Shown: piece after piece, positions 8,689-17,665 of the stretch
Layout of the letters: each line of letters starts with the position of its first letter
Position numbering within the stretch: position 1 is the first letter of the stretch
Source: Flavobacterium noncentrifugens
GTDB lineage: Bacteria > Bacteroidota > Bacteroidia > Flavobacteriales > Flavobacteriaceae
Direction: 5' to 3'
Length of the DNA: 64,000 bases
Assembly: GCF_900100375.1 (NCBI RefSeq)
Contig: NZ_FNEZ01000002.1
Coordinates: 558,001-622,000 of the forward strand
Position numbers and translations under genes: made by a program
The notes under the pieces: model-generated
Databases searched by the model: none
What the model saw: the letters and a program-made list of their open reading frames with translations, nothing else
What the model was told of the DNA's origin: nothing

Positions 8689-9738
8689 CTATAACGAATT
8701 TACTGATGAAATTCGAACTTTTCTATTTAAATTGTAACTCTCAAGGATCAGATAAAACTGTGTTCCAAACAATAAAGAAGCGATTACCAAATGCGTCGTC
8801 TGTGATCCAAACGGAAAGTCAAAATAATACATCGCGATGCCCGAAGCGATCTCAATTCCGATTAAAAATAACACCCAGTACATCTTTGAAAATCCAAGAT
8901 CCAGCTTCCTGTTTCTCCAAAATAAAAAGACATTTGCCAAAAAAATCAAAACCGACAGGGAACGGTGAACGTAAAAATCAACCGTCGGATTTTGCAAAAC
9001 CAAATGCATTTGGTCATATCCAACAACTTTCACCTGCATGTCTACAAATTGCCGCACTTGCGTTCCTAAAGCAACTTGTATTAATGTTAATCCCAAAGCG
9101 CCGATCAATATGTTCCTAAACAAACTGTCTTTCTGAAAAACCGCTACTTTCACTTCAGATTTTCGGATGATGTACAAAATCACGCCAACAATCACCAAAG
9201 CTACGATCATGTGCAGCGTAATCTTGATCGGGTTCAATACCGAATAAACGACTGTCGCACCAAGCCACGCCTGAAATCCCATCAAAAAAACTGTCAGCCA
9301 CGACAAAACTGTAATGCTTTTATGCTGCTTCCAAAATCCAAAAGAAGCAACCGCCATCGCAAAAACCACAACCCCGGCCAATGCGCCGCACAAACGGTTG
9401 ATATATTCAATCCAGGTGTGCGTTGGGTTAAAAATGGCGTAATCGTGCTTGGTATATGGCCGCCAATGACTCGGGTCGAACGTTTCAGATGTCGTAAAAT
9501 CATCTTCTGCAACCAAAAGTGCTTCCTCTTTAATGATCACCTGTCCCGATTCAAATGCGCGGTTCGGCGCCCAAGTCAGTTCTTTAATGTCAGTTGGCGG
9601 AATGTAATAACCAAAGCATTTCGGCCAGTCCGGACATCCCATTCCGGAGCCTGTCATTCGCACCAATGCGCCGGCAACAATAACAAAATAGACTAAAACC
9701 AGGGCGGTTTTAGCAATTGTAGTAAAATATTTTTTCAT
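8689..9738 (-). CDS. ctaA: Heme A synthase (COX15/CtaA family)
   Basis: The 349-residue inner-membrane protein has about eight membrane helices. The N-terminus carries the COX15/CtaA signature VAGALVRMTGSGMGCPDWPKCFG. Conserved heme-ligand histidines are present in the helices (HTWIEYINRLCGAL, ITLHMIVAL, HLVLQN, VHRSLSVL, TTHLVIASL). It converts heme O to heme A for aa3-type cytochrome oxidase. Two domain halves with matching histidine pairs are visible, as in known CtaA. The hairpin repeat at 9764 lies between it and the upstream CCA-transferase gene. Confidence 0.95.
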   Translation of the reverse strand: MKKYFTTIAKTALVLVYFVIVAGALVRMTGSGMGCPDWPKCFGYYIPPTDIKELTWAPNRAFESGQVIIKEEALLVAEDDFTTSETFDPSHWRPYTKHDYAIFNPTHTWIEYINRLCGALAGVVVFAMAVASFGFWKQHKSITVLSWLTVFLMGFQAWLGATVVYSVLNPIKITLHMIVALVIVGVILYIIRKSEVKVAVFQKDSLFRNILIGALGLTLIQVALGTQVRQFVDMQVKVVGYDQMHLVLQNPTVDFYVHRSLSVLIFLANVFLFWRNRKLDLGFSKMYWVLFLIGIEIASGIAMYYFDFPFGSQTTHLVIASLLFGTQFYLILESYNLNRKVRISSVNSL

Positions 9739-9763
9739 GTCAAGTAGTTGTTTACACTATTTT

Positions 9764-9862
9764 TTAGGAGCTTTTTCCCGCTTTTCGCTGCAATCTTTTC
9801 AAGTTCGCTTCCGCTGCGCTGCAGCAAACTCAAAAAGGATTTCCGCTGCAATCGGGGCTAGG
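9764..9862 (+). repeat. Interspersed hairpin element, subtype 1, copy A
   Basis: The core reads TTAGGAGC, then CGCTGCAATCTTTT, a variable hairpin (GCTGC/GCAGC stem), AAAAAGGATTTCCGCTGCAATC, and GGGGCTAG. AATCTTTT pairs with AAAAGGATT, and TAG plus CCCG pair with CGGG plus CTA. It lies between ctaA and the CCA-transferase gene, antisense to both. Other subtype 1 copies are at 40963 and 43528. Confidence 0.8.
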
Positions 9863-9925
9863 GGCAACTCGGCAATAACGACAATTTGTCTAAACTCAGG
9901 CACTCGAGACTCAGGCACTGAGCAA

Positions 9926-11353
9926 CTATTTAGCTACGATCAGTCCAAGTTTTCCAGCCCGAAGCATCATAAAATCATAAGCTGCCTGATACTCGTTTGG
10001 AATGTCGCCTTCAAGAATCGCTTCCTTAATCGCTTCCTTCAAAATCCCAATTTCGCGTGAAGGCTGCAAATTAAAGATTTCCATAATTTCCTCGCCGGTA
10101 ATCGGTGGCTGGAAATTGCGCACATGGTCGCGTTCTTCGACTTCAACGATCTTCTGTCTTACGACTTTAAAGTTATCGTGGTATTTCCTGAATTTGTTCG
10201 GGTTTTTCGTGGTAATATCGGCTTCGCAAAGCGTCATCAGGTTTTCGACATCTTCGCCGGCATCAAAAACCAAACGGCGTACTGCAGAATCGGTAACGGT
10301 ATCTTCAGCGAGAACGATTGGGCGCGAACTCATCATCACCATTTTCTGGACGAATTTCATTTTCTGGTTCAGCGGCATGTGCAAACGCTCGAAGATTTTC
10401 TTAACCATTTTTCCGCCAAGGAATTCATGGCCGTGAAATGTCCAGCCTTGTTTTTTATAAAATCGCTTCGTTGGCGCTTTTCCAATGTCATGCAGCAATG
10501 CCGACCAGCGCAGCCAAACGTCGTCTGTATTTGGGCAAATGTTGTCAACGACTTCTAATGTATGGTAGAAATTATTTTTGTGTGTATGGCCTTCAATTTC
10601 CTCGACGTTGTTTAACGCAGTCAATTCGGGCAAAATGATGTCGAGCAATCCGGTTTTATACAACAACAAAAATCCGGTTGAAGGTTTGTCGGTCGATAAA
10701 ATTTTATTGAGTTCTTCGACGATTCGTTCGCCTGAAATGATCTTGATTCTCTCGGCGTTGCGTTTGATCGAACCTAGCGAATGTTCTTCTATTTCAAAAT
10801 CCAATTGCGCTGCAAAACGGATTCCGCGCATCATCCGCAAAGGATCGTCAGAATAGGTAATGTCAGGATTCAAAGGTGTTTTGATGGTTTTGCTTTCCAG
10901 ATCTGCCAATCCGTTAAAAGGATCGGATAAATCCCCGAAATTGGCTTCATTCAGGGAAAGCGCCAACGCGTTGATCGTAAAATCGCGGCGGTTCTGGTCG
11001 TCTTCGAGTGTTCCGTTTTCAACAATCGGATTGCGGCTGGTAAATTCGTAAGATTCCTTTCGGGCACCGACAAATTCGATGTCGATGTCCTGAAAACGCA
11101 GCATTGCGGTGCCGTAATTTTTGAAAACCTGTACTTTTGGCTTTTTTGGAAGCAATTCCGAAACTTTCAAGGCAAGCTCAATTCCGCTTCCGACGGCAAC
11201 AATATCAATGTCTTTCTTGAAATCGCGTTTTAAAAGCAAATCACGGACGAAGCCGCCAATGACATAACTTTCGGTATTTATAGCTGCTGAAGCCTGTGAA
11301 ATGACTTCGAAGATTTTATTGCTGAGCGATTCTTTGTAATTGGTTTTGGCCAC
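9926..11353 (-). CDS. CCA tRNA nucleotidyltransferase / poly(A) polymerase-family protein with HD domain
   Basis: The product is 475 residues with a GTG start at 11353. The nucleotidyltransferase head has VIGGFVRDLLL and the two metal aspartates in KDIDIV (about residues 30-55). The ATP/CTP-selecting segment reads RRDFTINALAL, followed by DDPLRMMRGIRFAAQL. A C-terminal HD domain follows (HTLEVVDN, LLHDIGKAPT, HGHEFLGG), as in the HD-containing bacterial CCA-adding branch. It adds or repairs the CCA end of tRNA. It lies 20 bases downstream of the Sua5/YrdC gene, another tRNA-maturation enzyme, probably in the same operon. Confidence 0.93.
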   Translation of the reverse strand: MAKTNYKESLSNKIFEVISQASAAINTESYVIGGFVRDLLLKRDFKKDIDIVAVGSGIELALKVSELLPKKPKVQVFKNYGTAMLRFQDIDIEFVGARKESYEFTSRNPIVENGTLEDDQNRRDFTINALALSLNEANFGDLSDPFNGLADLESKTIKTPLNPDITYSDDPLRMMRGIRFAAQLDFEIEEHSLGSIKRNAERIKIISGERIVEELNKILSTDKPSTGFLLLYKTGLLDIILPELTALNNVEEIEGHTHKNNFYHTLEVVDNICPNTDDVWLRWSALLHDIGKAPTKRFYKKQGWTFHGHEFLGGKMVKKIFERLHMPLNQKMKFVQKMVMMSSRPIVLAEDTVTDSAVRRLVFDAGEDVENLMTLCEADITTKNPNKFRKYHDNFKVVRQKIVEVEERDHVRNFQPPITGEEIMEIFNLQPSREIGILKEAIKEAILEGDIPNEYQAAYDFMMLRAGKLGLIVAK

Positions 11354-11373
11354 GGATAAACAGATTTTTTATA

Positions 11374-11946
11374 CTATTTCCGGATGACTTTTACCTGCGA
11401 ATCGCTTGTAAGCTTTATGATTGTCGAAGGTTTTCCGGCGATTTTATCGTGCTGCAAATTTACAACATAGTCAACGCCTTTTACAATTTCAGGGCTAATT
11501 TCTTTAAAACTTTTTGGCGTAGGCTGTCCGGAAATATTTGCCGATGTTGAAACTAGCGGCTTTTTCATACGCTCCAGCAACTTAAAGCAAAACGGTTCTT
11601 TTACAAGCCTGATTCCTAGAGATTTGTCGGGAGCGATGATATTGGGTGCTACATTTCGGGGATTGTCAAGGATCAAAGTTGTCGGTTTTTCTGAAACATC
11701 AAGGATCTGCCACGCGACTTCTGGAATGTCTTTAAAAACGTTGTACATCATTTTTTCGGCATTCATCAAAACGATCATGCTTTGAGTTTCGGCGCGTTGC
11801 TTCAGCTTGTAAATTTTGGCTACGGCCTCGGGATTTGTGGCATCGCAGCCAATTCCCCAAACGGTATCAGTTGGATAAAGGATGATTCCGCCTTTTGAAA
11901 TCACTTCAAAGGCATTGTGGATTTCGGTATTGATATCTTGATTCAT
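11374..11946 (-). CDS. L-threonylcarbamoyladenylate synthase (Sua5/YciO/YrdC family)
   Basis: The 190-residue protein consists of a YrdC domain: GGIILYPTDTVWGIGCDA (substrate pocket), KIYKLKQR, PLVSTSANISGQPTP and a PSTIIKLT ending. It makes threonylcarbamoyl-AMP for the t6A37 modification of ANN-decoding tRNAs. The length fits the short TsaC/YrdC form without the Sua5 C-terminal domain. Its start codon overlaps the stop of the upstream GT4 gene as ATGA, so it is translationally coupled to the glycan operon. Confidence 0.93.
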   Translation of the reverse strand: MNQDINTEIHNAFEVISKGGIILYPTDTVWGIGCDATNPEAVAKIYKLKQRAETQSMIVLMNAEKMMYNVFKDIPEVAWQILDVSEKPTTLILDNPRNVAPNIIAPDKSLGIRLVKEPFCFKLLERMKKPLVSTSANISGQPTPKSFKEISPEIVKGVDYVVNLQHDKIAGKPSTIIKLTSDSQVKVIRK

Positions 11947-13091
11947 AATTGCTTTTTTAGGTTTTTCCGGCCGAACGTTTCCCGGTATTTTTCGTTAAAA
12001 GTTTCGCTTCCAAAAGTTTCTTTGACTGATTTGTAAGCATTTTTGCTGGTTTCTTCGAGAAGTTTCCGGTTGCTTTCGAGTATTTTGATCTGCGAAATAA
12101 AATCAGCTGCGATTGCCTCGGGTTCTGTATTTGGGATGGTGAATCCATTGGAATGCTGCCCGTTAATAAACGACGGAATTTCGCCTACAGCAGTACAAAC
12201 CGGAACAACGCCAAAGCCCATGCCTTCAAGCACGACCATTGGAAATCCTTCTCGCGACGACGTAATCAAAAGTAAATCGCTCTGAAGGTAATATTGATCG
12301 AGTTCGGTTTTGGTAAGCGCACCGACAATTGTTGTATTGGCCGGAAGCGTGCGGTCTGTTGAAAATCCGATGACAAAAAATTCGCAGGATAAACCAAGTT
12401 CGAATGTTTTTTGGGCAATTTCAAAGAATAATTCCGGTCGTTTTTCATAGCCGTTTCGGCCAACAAAAAGTATTTTTAATTTCTGATTGGCTGGCTTTTC
12501 GGGATAAACCGACGGAATTTCTACTTTATTCCGGATGATTTTCAATCGGTTTAAAAATTGCTCGTCAATCGCATTGGATTCATACAATTTTGCAAAATCA
12601 GCATAGGTATTTTCGCCTAAAATGATCCGGTTTTGGATTCGGCTGACATAATTCAGGCTGTATTTTTCAGCGGCATAAAGCTCTTCATAAGAAAAAGCGT
12701 GAATCAAATCTATGATTTTAATGTCGGCATTTAAAAACGGAATCAAATCATAAAAAAAATGCGAGTTGCAGCCAAAAACCACGGCATTTTTATTTCGGTT
12801 GATTTTTCGTGCAATTAGTTTCAGTGCAACATCTTTCTCCTTTTTGCGGACAATGATGTTTTCGATTTCCACGAGCTTTGTGATTTTCGAAAAGGCAGGC
12901 TTATTTAGTTCGTTCTCCGATTGGTTTGTAATGATGCAGGCTGTTTTCCTGTCGAAAAAAACTTCCATGATATCACGGTGTACGGTTTCAGCGCCGCCAA
13001 GATGGTAAAACGGGAATATGAAATAAACCTCTTTTTTATTGAGTTTCGGAAGGACATCCGTAAAAAGCCTGAAAATTTTCTTGAGCCTCAT
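11943..13091 (-). CDS. Glycosyltransferase family 4 protein
   Basis: The ATG at 13091 gives a four-base ATGA overlap with the stop of the upstream GT2 gene, so I prefer it to the ATG at 13118. The product is about 382 residues. The N-terminal Rossmann half contains HLGGAETVH. The C-terminal GT1/GT4 domain has LFVGRNGYEKRPELFF, VVGALTKTEL-like loops and the nucleotide-sugar motif SREGFPMVVLEGMGFG with the family's E-x7-E spacing. It transfers an activated sugar to a growing glycan. It is part of the nine-gene minus-strand run from 18456 to 9926. Donor and acceptor cannot be told. Confidence 0.9.
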   Translation of the reverse strand: MRLKKIFRLFTDVLPKLNKKEVYFIFPFYHLGGAETVHRDIMEVFFDRKTACIITNQSENELNKPAFSKITKLVEIENIIVRKKEKDVALKLIARKINRNKNAVVFGCNSHFFYDLIPFLNADIKIIDLIHAFSYEELYAAEKYSLNYVSRIQNRIILGENTYADFAKLYESNAIDEQFLNRLKIIRNKVEIPSVYPEKPANQKLKILFVGRNGYEKRPELFFEIAQKTFELGLSCEFFVIGFSTDRTLPANTTIVGALTKTELDQYYLQSDLLLITSSREGFPMVVLEGMGFGVVPVCTAVGEIPSFINGQHSNGFTIPNTEPEAIAADFISQIKILESNRKLLEETSKNAYKSVKETFGSETFNEKYRETFGRKNLKKQL

Positions 13092-13924
13092 TTGAATTTT
13101 TTTATCAGGCGATCCCATTCTCTTTCAATTTTGAAAAAAGTCTTATAAGTGAAAGTGTGGGCGAATTTATTGACATTTTCGGTCTTGAGGTGAAACGCTT
13201 TTACGCCTTCCAGCGAATTGTCAAATCCGATCGCGTCAAAATATTTTTGCTGGTGTTTTTTATAAATGTAACCGATGACATTCTGGTGTTTCTCTTCATC
13301 AGAAATGAATGTGATCATCGATTTTGGGCGTTGTCTGTAGAAAAACTGGATGCTGTCGATTTGAAAAACGCGGTCTTCTTTATTCAAAAGCTGTATCAGG
13401 AAATCCCAGTCTTCGTAGCCGATTTTCATATTTTCATCATAACCTTTTGTCTTTATAAAATCCTCTTTTCGGTAAATAGAAGAACAAAAAATACAGTTTT
13501 GAAACAGCAATTTCAGGTAATCATATTCGGGTAAAGCCCAATATTGATCGACTTCCCCAAATAACCAAGCTTTGCAATACACCAGTTTTGTTTCAGGATT
13601 TGATTGAAATACTTTTAGTGCCAATTCCAGGTATTCGGCTCCGATTTTATCATCACCATCGAGTGGCAAAATATACGTGCCTGAAGCCCTGCGAATTCCG
13701 GCGTTTCTTGCGGCAGAAAGCCCGGCATTTTGCTGGTGGAAATATATGATCCTTGAATCTTTAGCGGAATATTTTGCAGCAATCTCTACAGAAAGATCGG
13801 TAGAACCATCATCTACAACAAGGCATTCCCAGTCTGAAAAAGATTGCGAAATGACCGATTCAAGGCATTCCTGCAGGTATTCTTCCTGATTGTAGCAAGG
13901 TACAACGATAGAAAATGTCGGCAT
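13088..13924 (-). CDS. Glycosyltransferase family 2 protein
   Basis: This is a 278-residue GT-A protein. It opens MPTFSIVVPCYNQEEYL. The nucleotide-binding loop is VVDDGSTDLS (about residues 35-45). The DxD equivalent is LPLDGDDKIG (about 88-97), and a later GYEDWDF supplies the catalytic acidic region. No membrane anchor is seen. It belongs to the glycan operon, between an FkbM methyltransferase and a GT4. Sugar specificity is not predictable. Confidence 0.92.
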   Translation of the reverse strand: MPTFSIVVPCYNQEEYLQECLESVISQSFSDWECLVVDDGSTDLSVEIAAKYSAKDSRIIYFHQQNAGLSAARNAGIRRASGTYILPLDGDDKIGAEYLELALKVFQSNPETKLVYCKAWLFGEVDQYWALPEYDYLKLLFQNCIFCSSIYRKEDFIKTKGYDENMKIGYEDWDFLIQLLNKEDRVFQIDSIQFFYRQRPKSMITFISDEEKHQNVIGYIYKKHQQKYFDAIGFDNSLEGVKAFHLKTENVNKFAHTFTYKTFFKIEREWDRLIKKFK

Positions 13925-13988
13925 AGTTTTTTTATTGGTGCCGTAAAATTATAAAAATAGAAATGAAGTAACCGTATTTTTTAAAGAT

Positions 13989-14753
13989 TTACAATGAAGG
14001 CAGGGCAATAAGGTCTAAGTTGTAGTAAATTAAGGTGCCTTCAGTAGTTGTATACAAAATGAAATTGTATTTGCTGATCGTATGCATTACAGTAAATGAA
14101 CAGCCAGAAACCATACGGTCGTGTGTTTCAATCATGATGATTTTTATTTTCGGAAGCCAGTTTTCGTAATTTTTCTCAAAAAGCTGCTTTTCAGCGCCTT
14201 CTATGTCAATCTTCAAAATGTCGATCGTATCCCATTTTTTTTCGGAAATAATTTCATCGAGCGTTACAGAATCGATATCTGAATTTTCAGGCGAATCTGC
14301 TTTCCTGATCTGGAAGCTGTTCGTGGCTTTATAGGGATCGGCAATACTGAAGTATGATTTTTTGTTGTAAAGCGCCTGTTGGTGAAGTGTGACGTTGTCG
14401 AATCCTGTAGTGTTTTTTCGAAAAGCATCGGCATTTTTGGTTTCGATTTCGATCGCTACAATCGACGCGTCGGGATATTTGATCTTAAAAAATAAAGTCG
14501 CAAATCCAACATTGGCACCTGCATCAACAATGGTTTCCGGAATGATCGGCAAGCGGATGTCATATAAATGGCTAAGGAATATTTCTTCAAACGTTTCTGC
14601 GTCTTTGCTGTTTGGACGCAGGTAAATCTTGCGGTTTAGTTTTGGAAGCACAATGGTTTCCTTTTTGTTTTTTAGGCCTGCAAAAAGCGCATAGGCGTCC
14701 CTGAACTTAAAATGCTTTTTCAATAATTTGAAACGTACAAGATTTGTAAGCAT
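13989..14753 (-). CDS. FkbM-family methyltransferase
   Basis: The 254-residue protein has an SAM-binding Rossmann core. Motif I is TIVDAGANVGFATLFF (about residues 76-91), followed by IVAIEIETKNADAFRKN. A later acidic motif reads DILKIDIEGAEKQLF, the FkbM hallmark. These enzymes O-methylate sugars in exopolysaccharide and LPS clusters, and some act on other small molecules. Position inside a run of glycosyltransferases supports methylation of a glycan residue. The short N-terminus before the domain is basic and helical. Confidence 0.88.
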   Translation of the reverse strand: MLTNLVRFKLLKKHFKFRDAYALFAGLKNKKETIVLPKLNRKIYLRPNSKDAETFEEIFLSHLYDIRLPIIPETIVDAGANVGFATLFFKIKYPDASIVAIEIETKNADAFRKNTTGFDNVTLHQQALYNKKSYFSIADPYKATNSFQIRKADSPENSDIDSVTLDEIISEKKWDTIDILKIDIEGAEKQLFEKNYENWLPKIKIIMIETHDRMVSGCSFTVMHTISKYNFILYTTTEGTLIYYNLDLIALPSL

Positions 14754-14778
14754 AATTAAAGGTTTTTTAGTTCATTTG

Positions 14779-15753
14779 CTACCCATGAAGTTGTCGTTTG
14801 CCTAAAATCCGATCAGAAATGTTCAGGACAATCGAGGTGAAAAAATATTGCTTTTTCATCAGTTTCCTAGTTTCATTGTAAACCGCTTCTATATTTTCAA
14901 GGTTTTCTTTAAAATATTCATTGTAGCGGTCTGCTTTCTCGTATAGTTTTTTATTCTTTTTATAGGAATCGGCAAGATTAGCCAGCCTTCGTTTATACGA
15001 TTTATAGCCCAAATCCCGGTTTTCAAAATCGAAAACGTTCCGGATCTTATTCTTCACGCGATCGGTTTTGTCGAATGAAATGCCGCCTACCTGTTGGTTT
15101 TCATGGATCCGATAATATAAATATTTGTCATCAAGCATTTCAAAAACATTTTTGCGTGACGAAACAATTGCAATCCATTCATCATGATGAAAATCTTTAA
15201 CAACCGGAAAAGGGAGGATTTCCGGAAGAATTTCCCTTCTAATGGCCATCGTCGCGCCCGTCGCAATATTAGATACGTAAGAAATGAGTTTGTAGTAGCT
15301 GAAAGCGATGTTTTTTTCCCTTAAAAATTTCGGGCCATCCCAAATCGTATGTTTTTCCATGATTTCCGATTGGTCGTTCATGCAATAGCCATTTGATACA
15401 ACAACCTGAATTTCAGGATTTTTACTAAGAAATTCGGTAAAATCTGCTACTTTATTCACAGCCCATTTGTCATCCTGATCTGCTAGGAAAATAAGATCTC
15501 CCGTGCATAAACCAATGGCTTTTTCGAAGTTTTTGACGCTTCTTAAATTCGTTTCATTCTGATGGATGAAAAATAACCCAGGATGTTTTTGGTCGTATTC
15601 GCGCAGCATCGCTATCGTACGGTCTGTTGAACCGTCATCACAAACTATGATTTCATCAACGGCGTGAGTTTGCGAAAGTATGCTGTCGATCTGCTCGGCA
15701 AGAAAACGTTCTCCGTTATACGTGCACATCGCGACCGAAATCTTCTTAATCAT
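14779..15753 (-). CDS. Glycosyltransferase family 2 protein
   Basis: This is a 324-residue GT2 enzyme. It begins ISVAMCTYNGERFLAEQIDSI, then VDEIIVCDDGSTDRT and the DxD-type motif FLADQDDKWAV (about residues 92-102). The C-terminal third is charged and helical (YKKNKKLYEKADRYNEYF), possibly a membrane-surface contact. It is 25 bases upstream of the FkbM gene and 20 bases downstream of the CgeB-like gene on the same strand. The resemblance is to rhamnosyl- or galactosyltransferases of O-antigen clusters, but the substrate is not assigned. Confidence 0.92.
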   Translation of the reverse strand: MIKKISVAMCTYNGERFLAEQIDSILSQTHAVDEIIVCDDGSTDRTIAMLREYDQKHPGLFFIHQNETNLRSVKNFEKAIGLCTGDLIFLADQDDKWAVNKVADFTEFLSKNPEIQVVVSNGYCMNDQSEIMEKHTIWDGPKFLREKNIAFSYYKLISYVSNIATGATMAIRREILPEILPFPVVKDFHHDEWIAIVSSRKNVFEMLDDKYLYYRIHENQQVGGISFDKTDRVKNKIRNVFDFENRDLGYKSYKRRLANLADSYKKNKKLYEKADRYNEYFKENLENIEAVYNETRKLMKKQYFFTSIVLNISDRILGKRQLHG

Positions 15754-15773
15754 CTGAATCTTTGTTTTATCGT

Positions 15774-16721
15774 TTACTTGGAGTCAAAAATAGTATTTAC
15801 CCAAGAATCAAGGCTGTATTTTTGGTAAATATTTTCGGGCAGCTCTTTATAGGGCAATTCGAAGAAAGAAGCCGGAATTTCTGTAGTATTTGGTTTCCAG
15901 ATAAAGATGTTTTGCGGATCATAAAAATCATAATTCACCACATCAGCATTGGTTGTGATGAGTTTTTTATGCTGTCCGAGCGCTTCAAAAACCCTGAAAG
16001 TGAGTCCGTCCTGAATGGTTTTCTGCACATCGAGCAAAACCCGTGATTTCGCATAAATTTTTTCACTTTCACTGAACGGAATCGCTTCCCTGATAAACGA
16101 GATCTTATCCGGGAATTTGCTTTCCATTTTTTTCTTCGTCAGCAGAAACACTTTTGCCGATCGGTTGTGGTCTTCAACAGCTTTTAAAATCTTCAGCAAA
16201 AGCGGGTATCTTTTATCAAGCGTTCCGATGTAAAAAACATCATTGTCCAGATCAGAATTTTTGATGGTCTGGGAATAAAAGTTTGGAAGGAATTTCATAT
16301 TGTAGTCGATCGCATCTTTCGGCTCAAACGTAAAATGTTTGTCAAAAAGCGAAAAACTTTCTTTGTATCTCGGAATGATTGCAAAACTGTCCCAGTAATA
16401 TACGATCGATTTATCGGCTTTGGCAATTAAGATTTTGAGGTCGTCGATTTGCATGAAATCGGGGCAAATCACGAAAATGTAATCAAAATGGCCGTCTTGT
16501 CCTTTCATCAGTTCCATCCGTTCCCTGCTCGCCCAGATTTTCTTGAGGTTTTTATTGAGCAAAGTCTTCGATAAAAAATTGATGACTTTCCCAAAAATAT
16601 TTTTATACCTGTATTCTTTGAAGATTAACGACGTAAGCTCGCAACCCGTGTTTTTTCGGATGCCTTCTTCAATAATCTGGTAAATCCCGAAATAATCAGG
16701 ACAGAGGAACAAAATTTTCAT
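15774..16721 (-). CDS. CgeB-like / GT-B-fold glycosyltransferase-like protein
   Basis: The 315-residue protein opens MKILFLCPDYFGIY and has an N-terminal Rossmann-like half with an IFVICPDFMQI segment. The C-terminal part reads VFYIGTLDKRYPLL, AKSRVLLDVQKTIQDGLTFRVFEALGQHKKLITTN. The last stretch resembles the donor-site end of GT-B enzymes (R-x-FEALG-x-x-K-L-I). Similar proteins are annotated as CgeB or LPS-biosynthesis proteins. Its place among glycosyltransferases supports a sugar-transfer role. The family call is moderate and the reaction is not known. Confidence 0.65.
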   Translation of the reverse strand: MKILFLCPDYFGIYQIIEEGIRKNTGCELTSLIFKEYRYKNIFGKVINFLSKTLLNKNLKKIWASRERMELMKGQDGHFDYIFVICPDFMQIDDLKILIAKADKSIVYYWDSFAIIPRYKESFSLFDKHFTFEPKDAIDYNMKFLPNFYSQTIKNSDLDNDVFYIGTLDKRYPLLLKILKAVEDHNRSAKVFLLTKKKMESKFPDKISFIREAIPFSESEKIYAKSRVLLDVQKTIQDGLTFRVFEALGQHKKLITTNADVVNYDFYDPQNIFIWKPNTTEIPASFFELPYKELPENIYQKYSLDSWVNTIFDSK

Positions 16722-16729
16722 TAAAATGG

Positions 16730-17665
16730 TTACGCTTTAATTCTTTGGCGGGTTTTGAGTGATTTAGACAATGGCGCGCCAAGTAACAAGATATAAAATA
16801 ATTTCCAATATTTCGGCTTGAAAATGCTGCTGAAAAAATAGCGTACTGAAAGATAAACGACCATGAATTTATAAGCCAGAAAACCATAATGCTTCCGGAT
16901 TACATACAATAGCGATATTTTGAGCTCGATTTTAATGTCAGTCGATTTTGGGGTACTGATTCCGTGATAATGAATGAATTTCGCATCCGGAATCAGATAG
17001 GCAAATTTATCAATTTTTGCCAATCGCTTGCATAAATCTGTCTCTTCATAGTATAAAAAAATATTGGTGTCAAATCCGCCCACAGCGTTGAAGTCTGCAG
17101 CAGCAACAATCATGAAGCTTCCGGAGATGAATTGCGCGCGTTTCGGGGCTGTATAAAGCTTTTTCCGTTTTGGATAAACAACAGGATTAATGGTTTCGAG
17201 AAAATTTCTTCCGAAGATTTCTTTGACCGGTGACGCAAAATGATCGAGCGTTGGCAATAATTTTCCGTGTTCATTGTGTGCCAATGGTCCGCAGATGCCA
17301 AATTTCGGATCGCTTTTCATCGCGTTTAAGATGATGCTGAGGCAATCGGTCGTAAAAAAAGAATCGTTGTTGATAAATGCCAAATAATTGGCATTGGTAT
17401 AATGAACGCCCAGCATATTTCCTCCACCAAAGCCTACATTGATGTCGTTGCGGATTAGTTTCAGGTTTGCAAAATCTTGTTGCCCACAATAACTTTTTAA
17501 TGCCTGATAATCGGAATCTTCAGAAGCATTGTCAATAACAACAATCTGAAAATCAAGCGTTTTTGACGTATGTACAAGAATGCTCTCAATACAGCTTTTC
17601 GTATACGCACCCGAATTGTAGTTGATCAGTATAACCGCAACTTCATGTTTTTTACCTTCGCTCAT
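16730..17665 (-). CDS. Glycosyltransferase family 2 protein (rhamnosyltransferase WbbL-like)
   Basis: The 311-residue GT2 protein begins VAVILINYNSGAYTKSCIESI and contains VVIDNASEDSD. The donor site is INVGFGGGNMLGVHYTNANYLAFINND, a pattern typical of the WbbL/RfbF rhamnosyltransferase branch. The catalytic region reads FLFYYEETDLCKRL. A hydrophobic C-terminal stretch (about residues 260-300) may bind the membrane. Its start overlaps the stop of the upstream GT2 gene as ATGA. Rhamnosyl specificity is only suggested. Confidence 0.9.
   Translation of the reverse strand: MSEGKKHEVAVILINYNSGAYTKSCIESILVHTSKTLDFQIVVIDNASEDSDYQALKSYCGQQDFANLKLIRNDINVGFGGGNMLGVHYTNANYLAFINNDSFFTTDCLSIILNAMKSDPKFGICGPLAHNEHGKLLPTLDHFASPVKEIFGRNFLETINPVVYPKRKKLYTAPKRAQFISGSFMIVAAADFNAVGGFDTNIFLYYEETDLCKRLAKIDKFAYLIPDAKFIHYHGISTPKSTDIKIELKISLLYVIRKHYGFLAYKFMVVYLSVRYFFSSIFKPKYWKLFYILLLGAPLSKSLKTRQRIKA

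Noticed and set aside
9211..9696. 161-residue plus-strand ORF antisense to ctaA
   Set aside because: It is a shadow of the well-conserved ctaA gene on the other strand; its translation has no family features and is rich in Arg, Gln and Cys as expected for an antisense frame.
9737..10060. 107-residue ORF covering hairpin element A and the end of the CCA-transferase gene
   Set aside because: Codes through a repeat and antisense to a conserved gene; no support as a real product.
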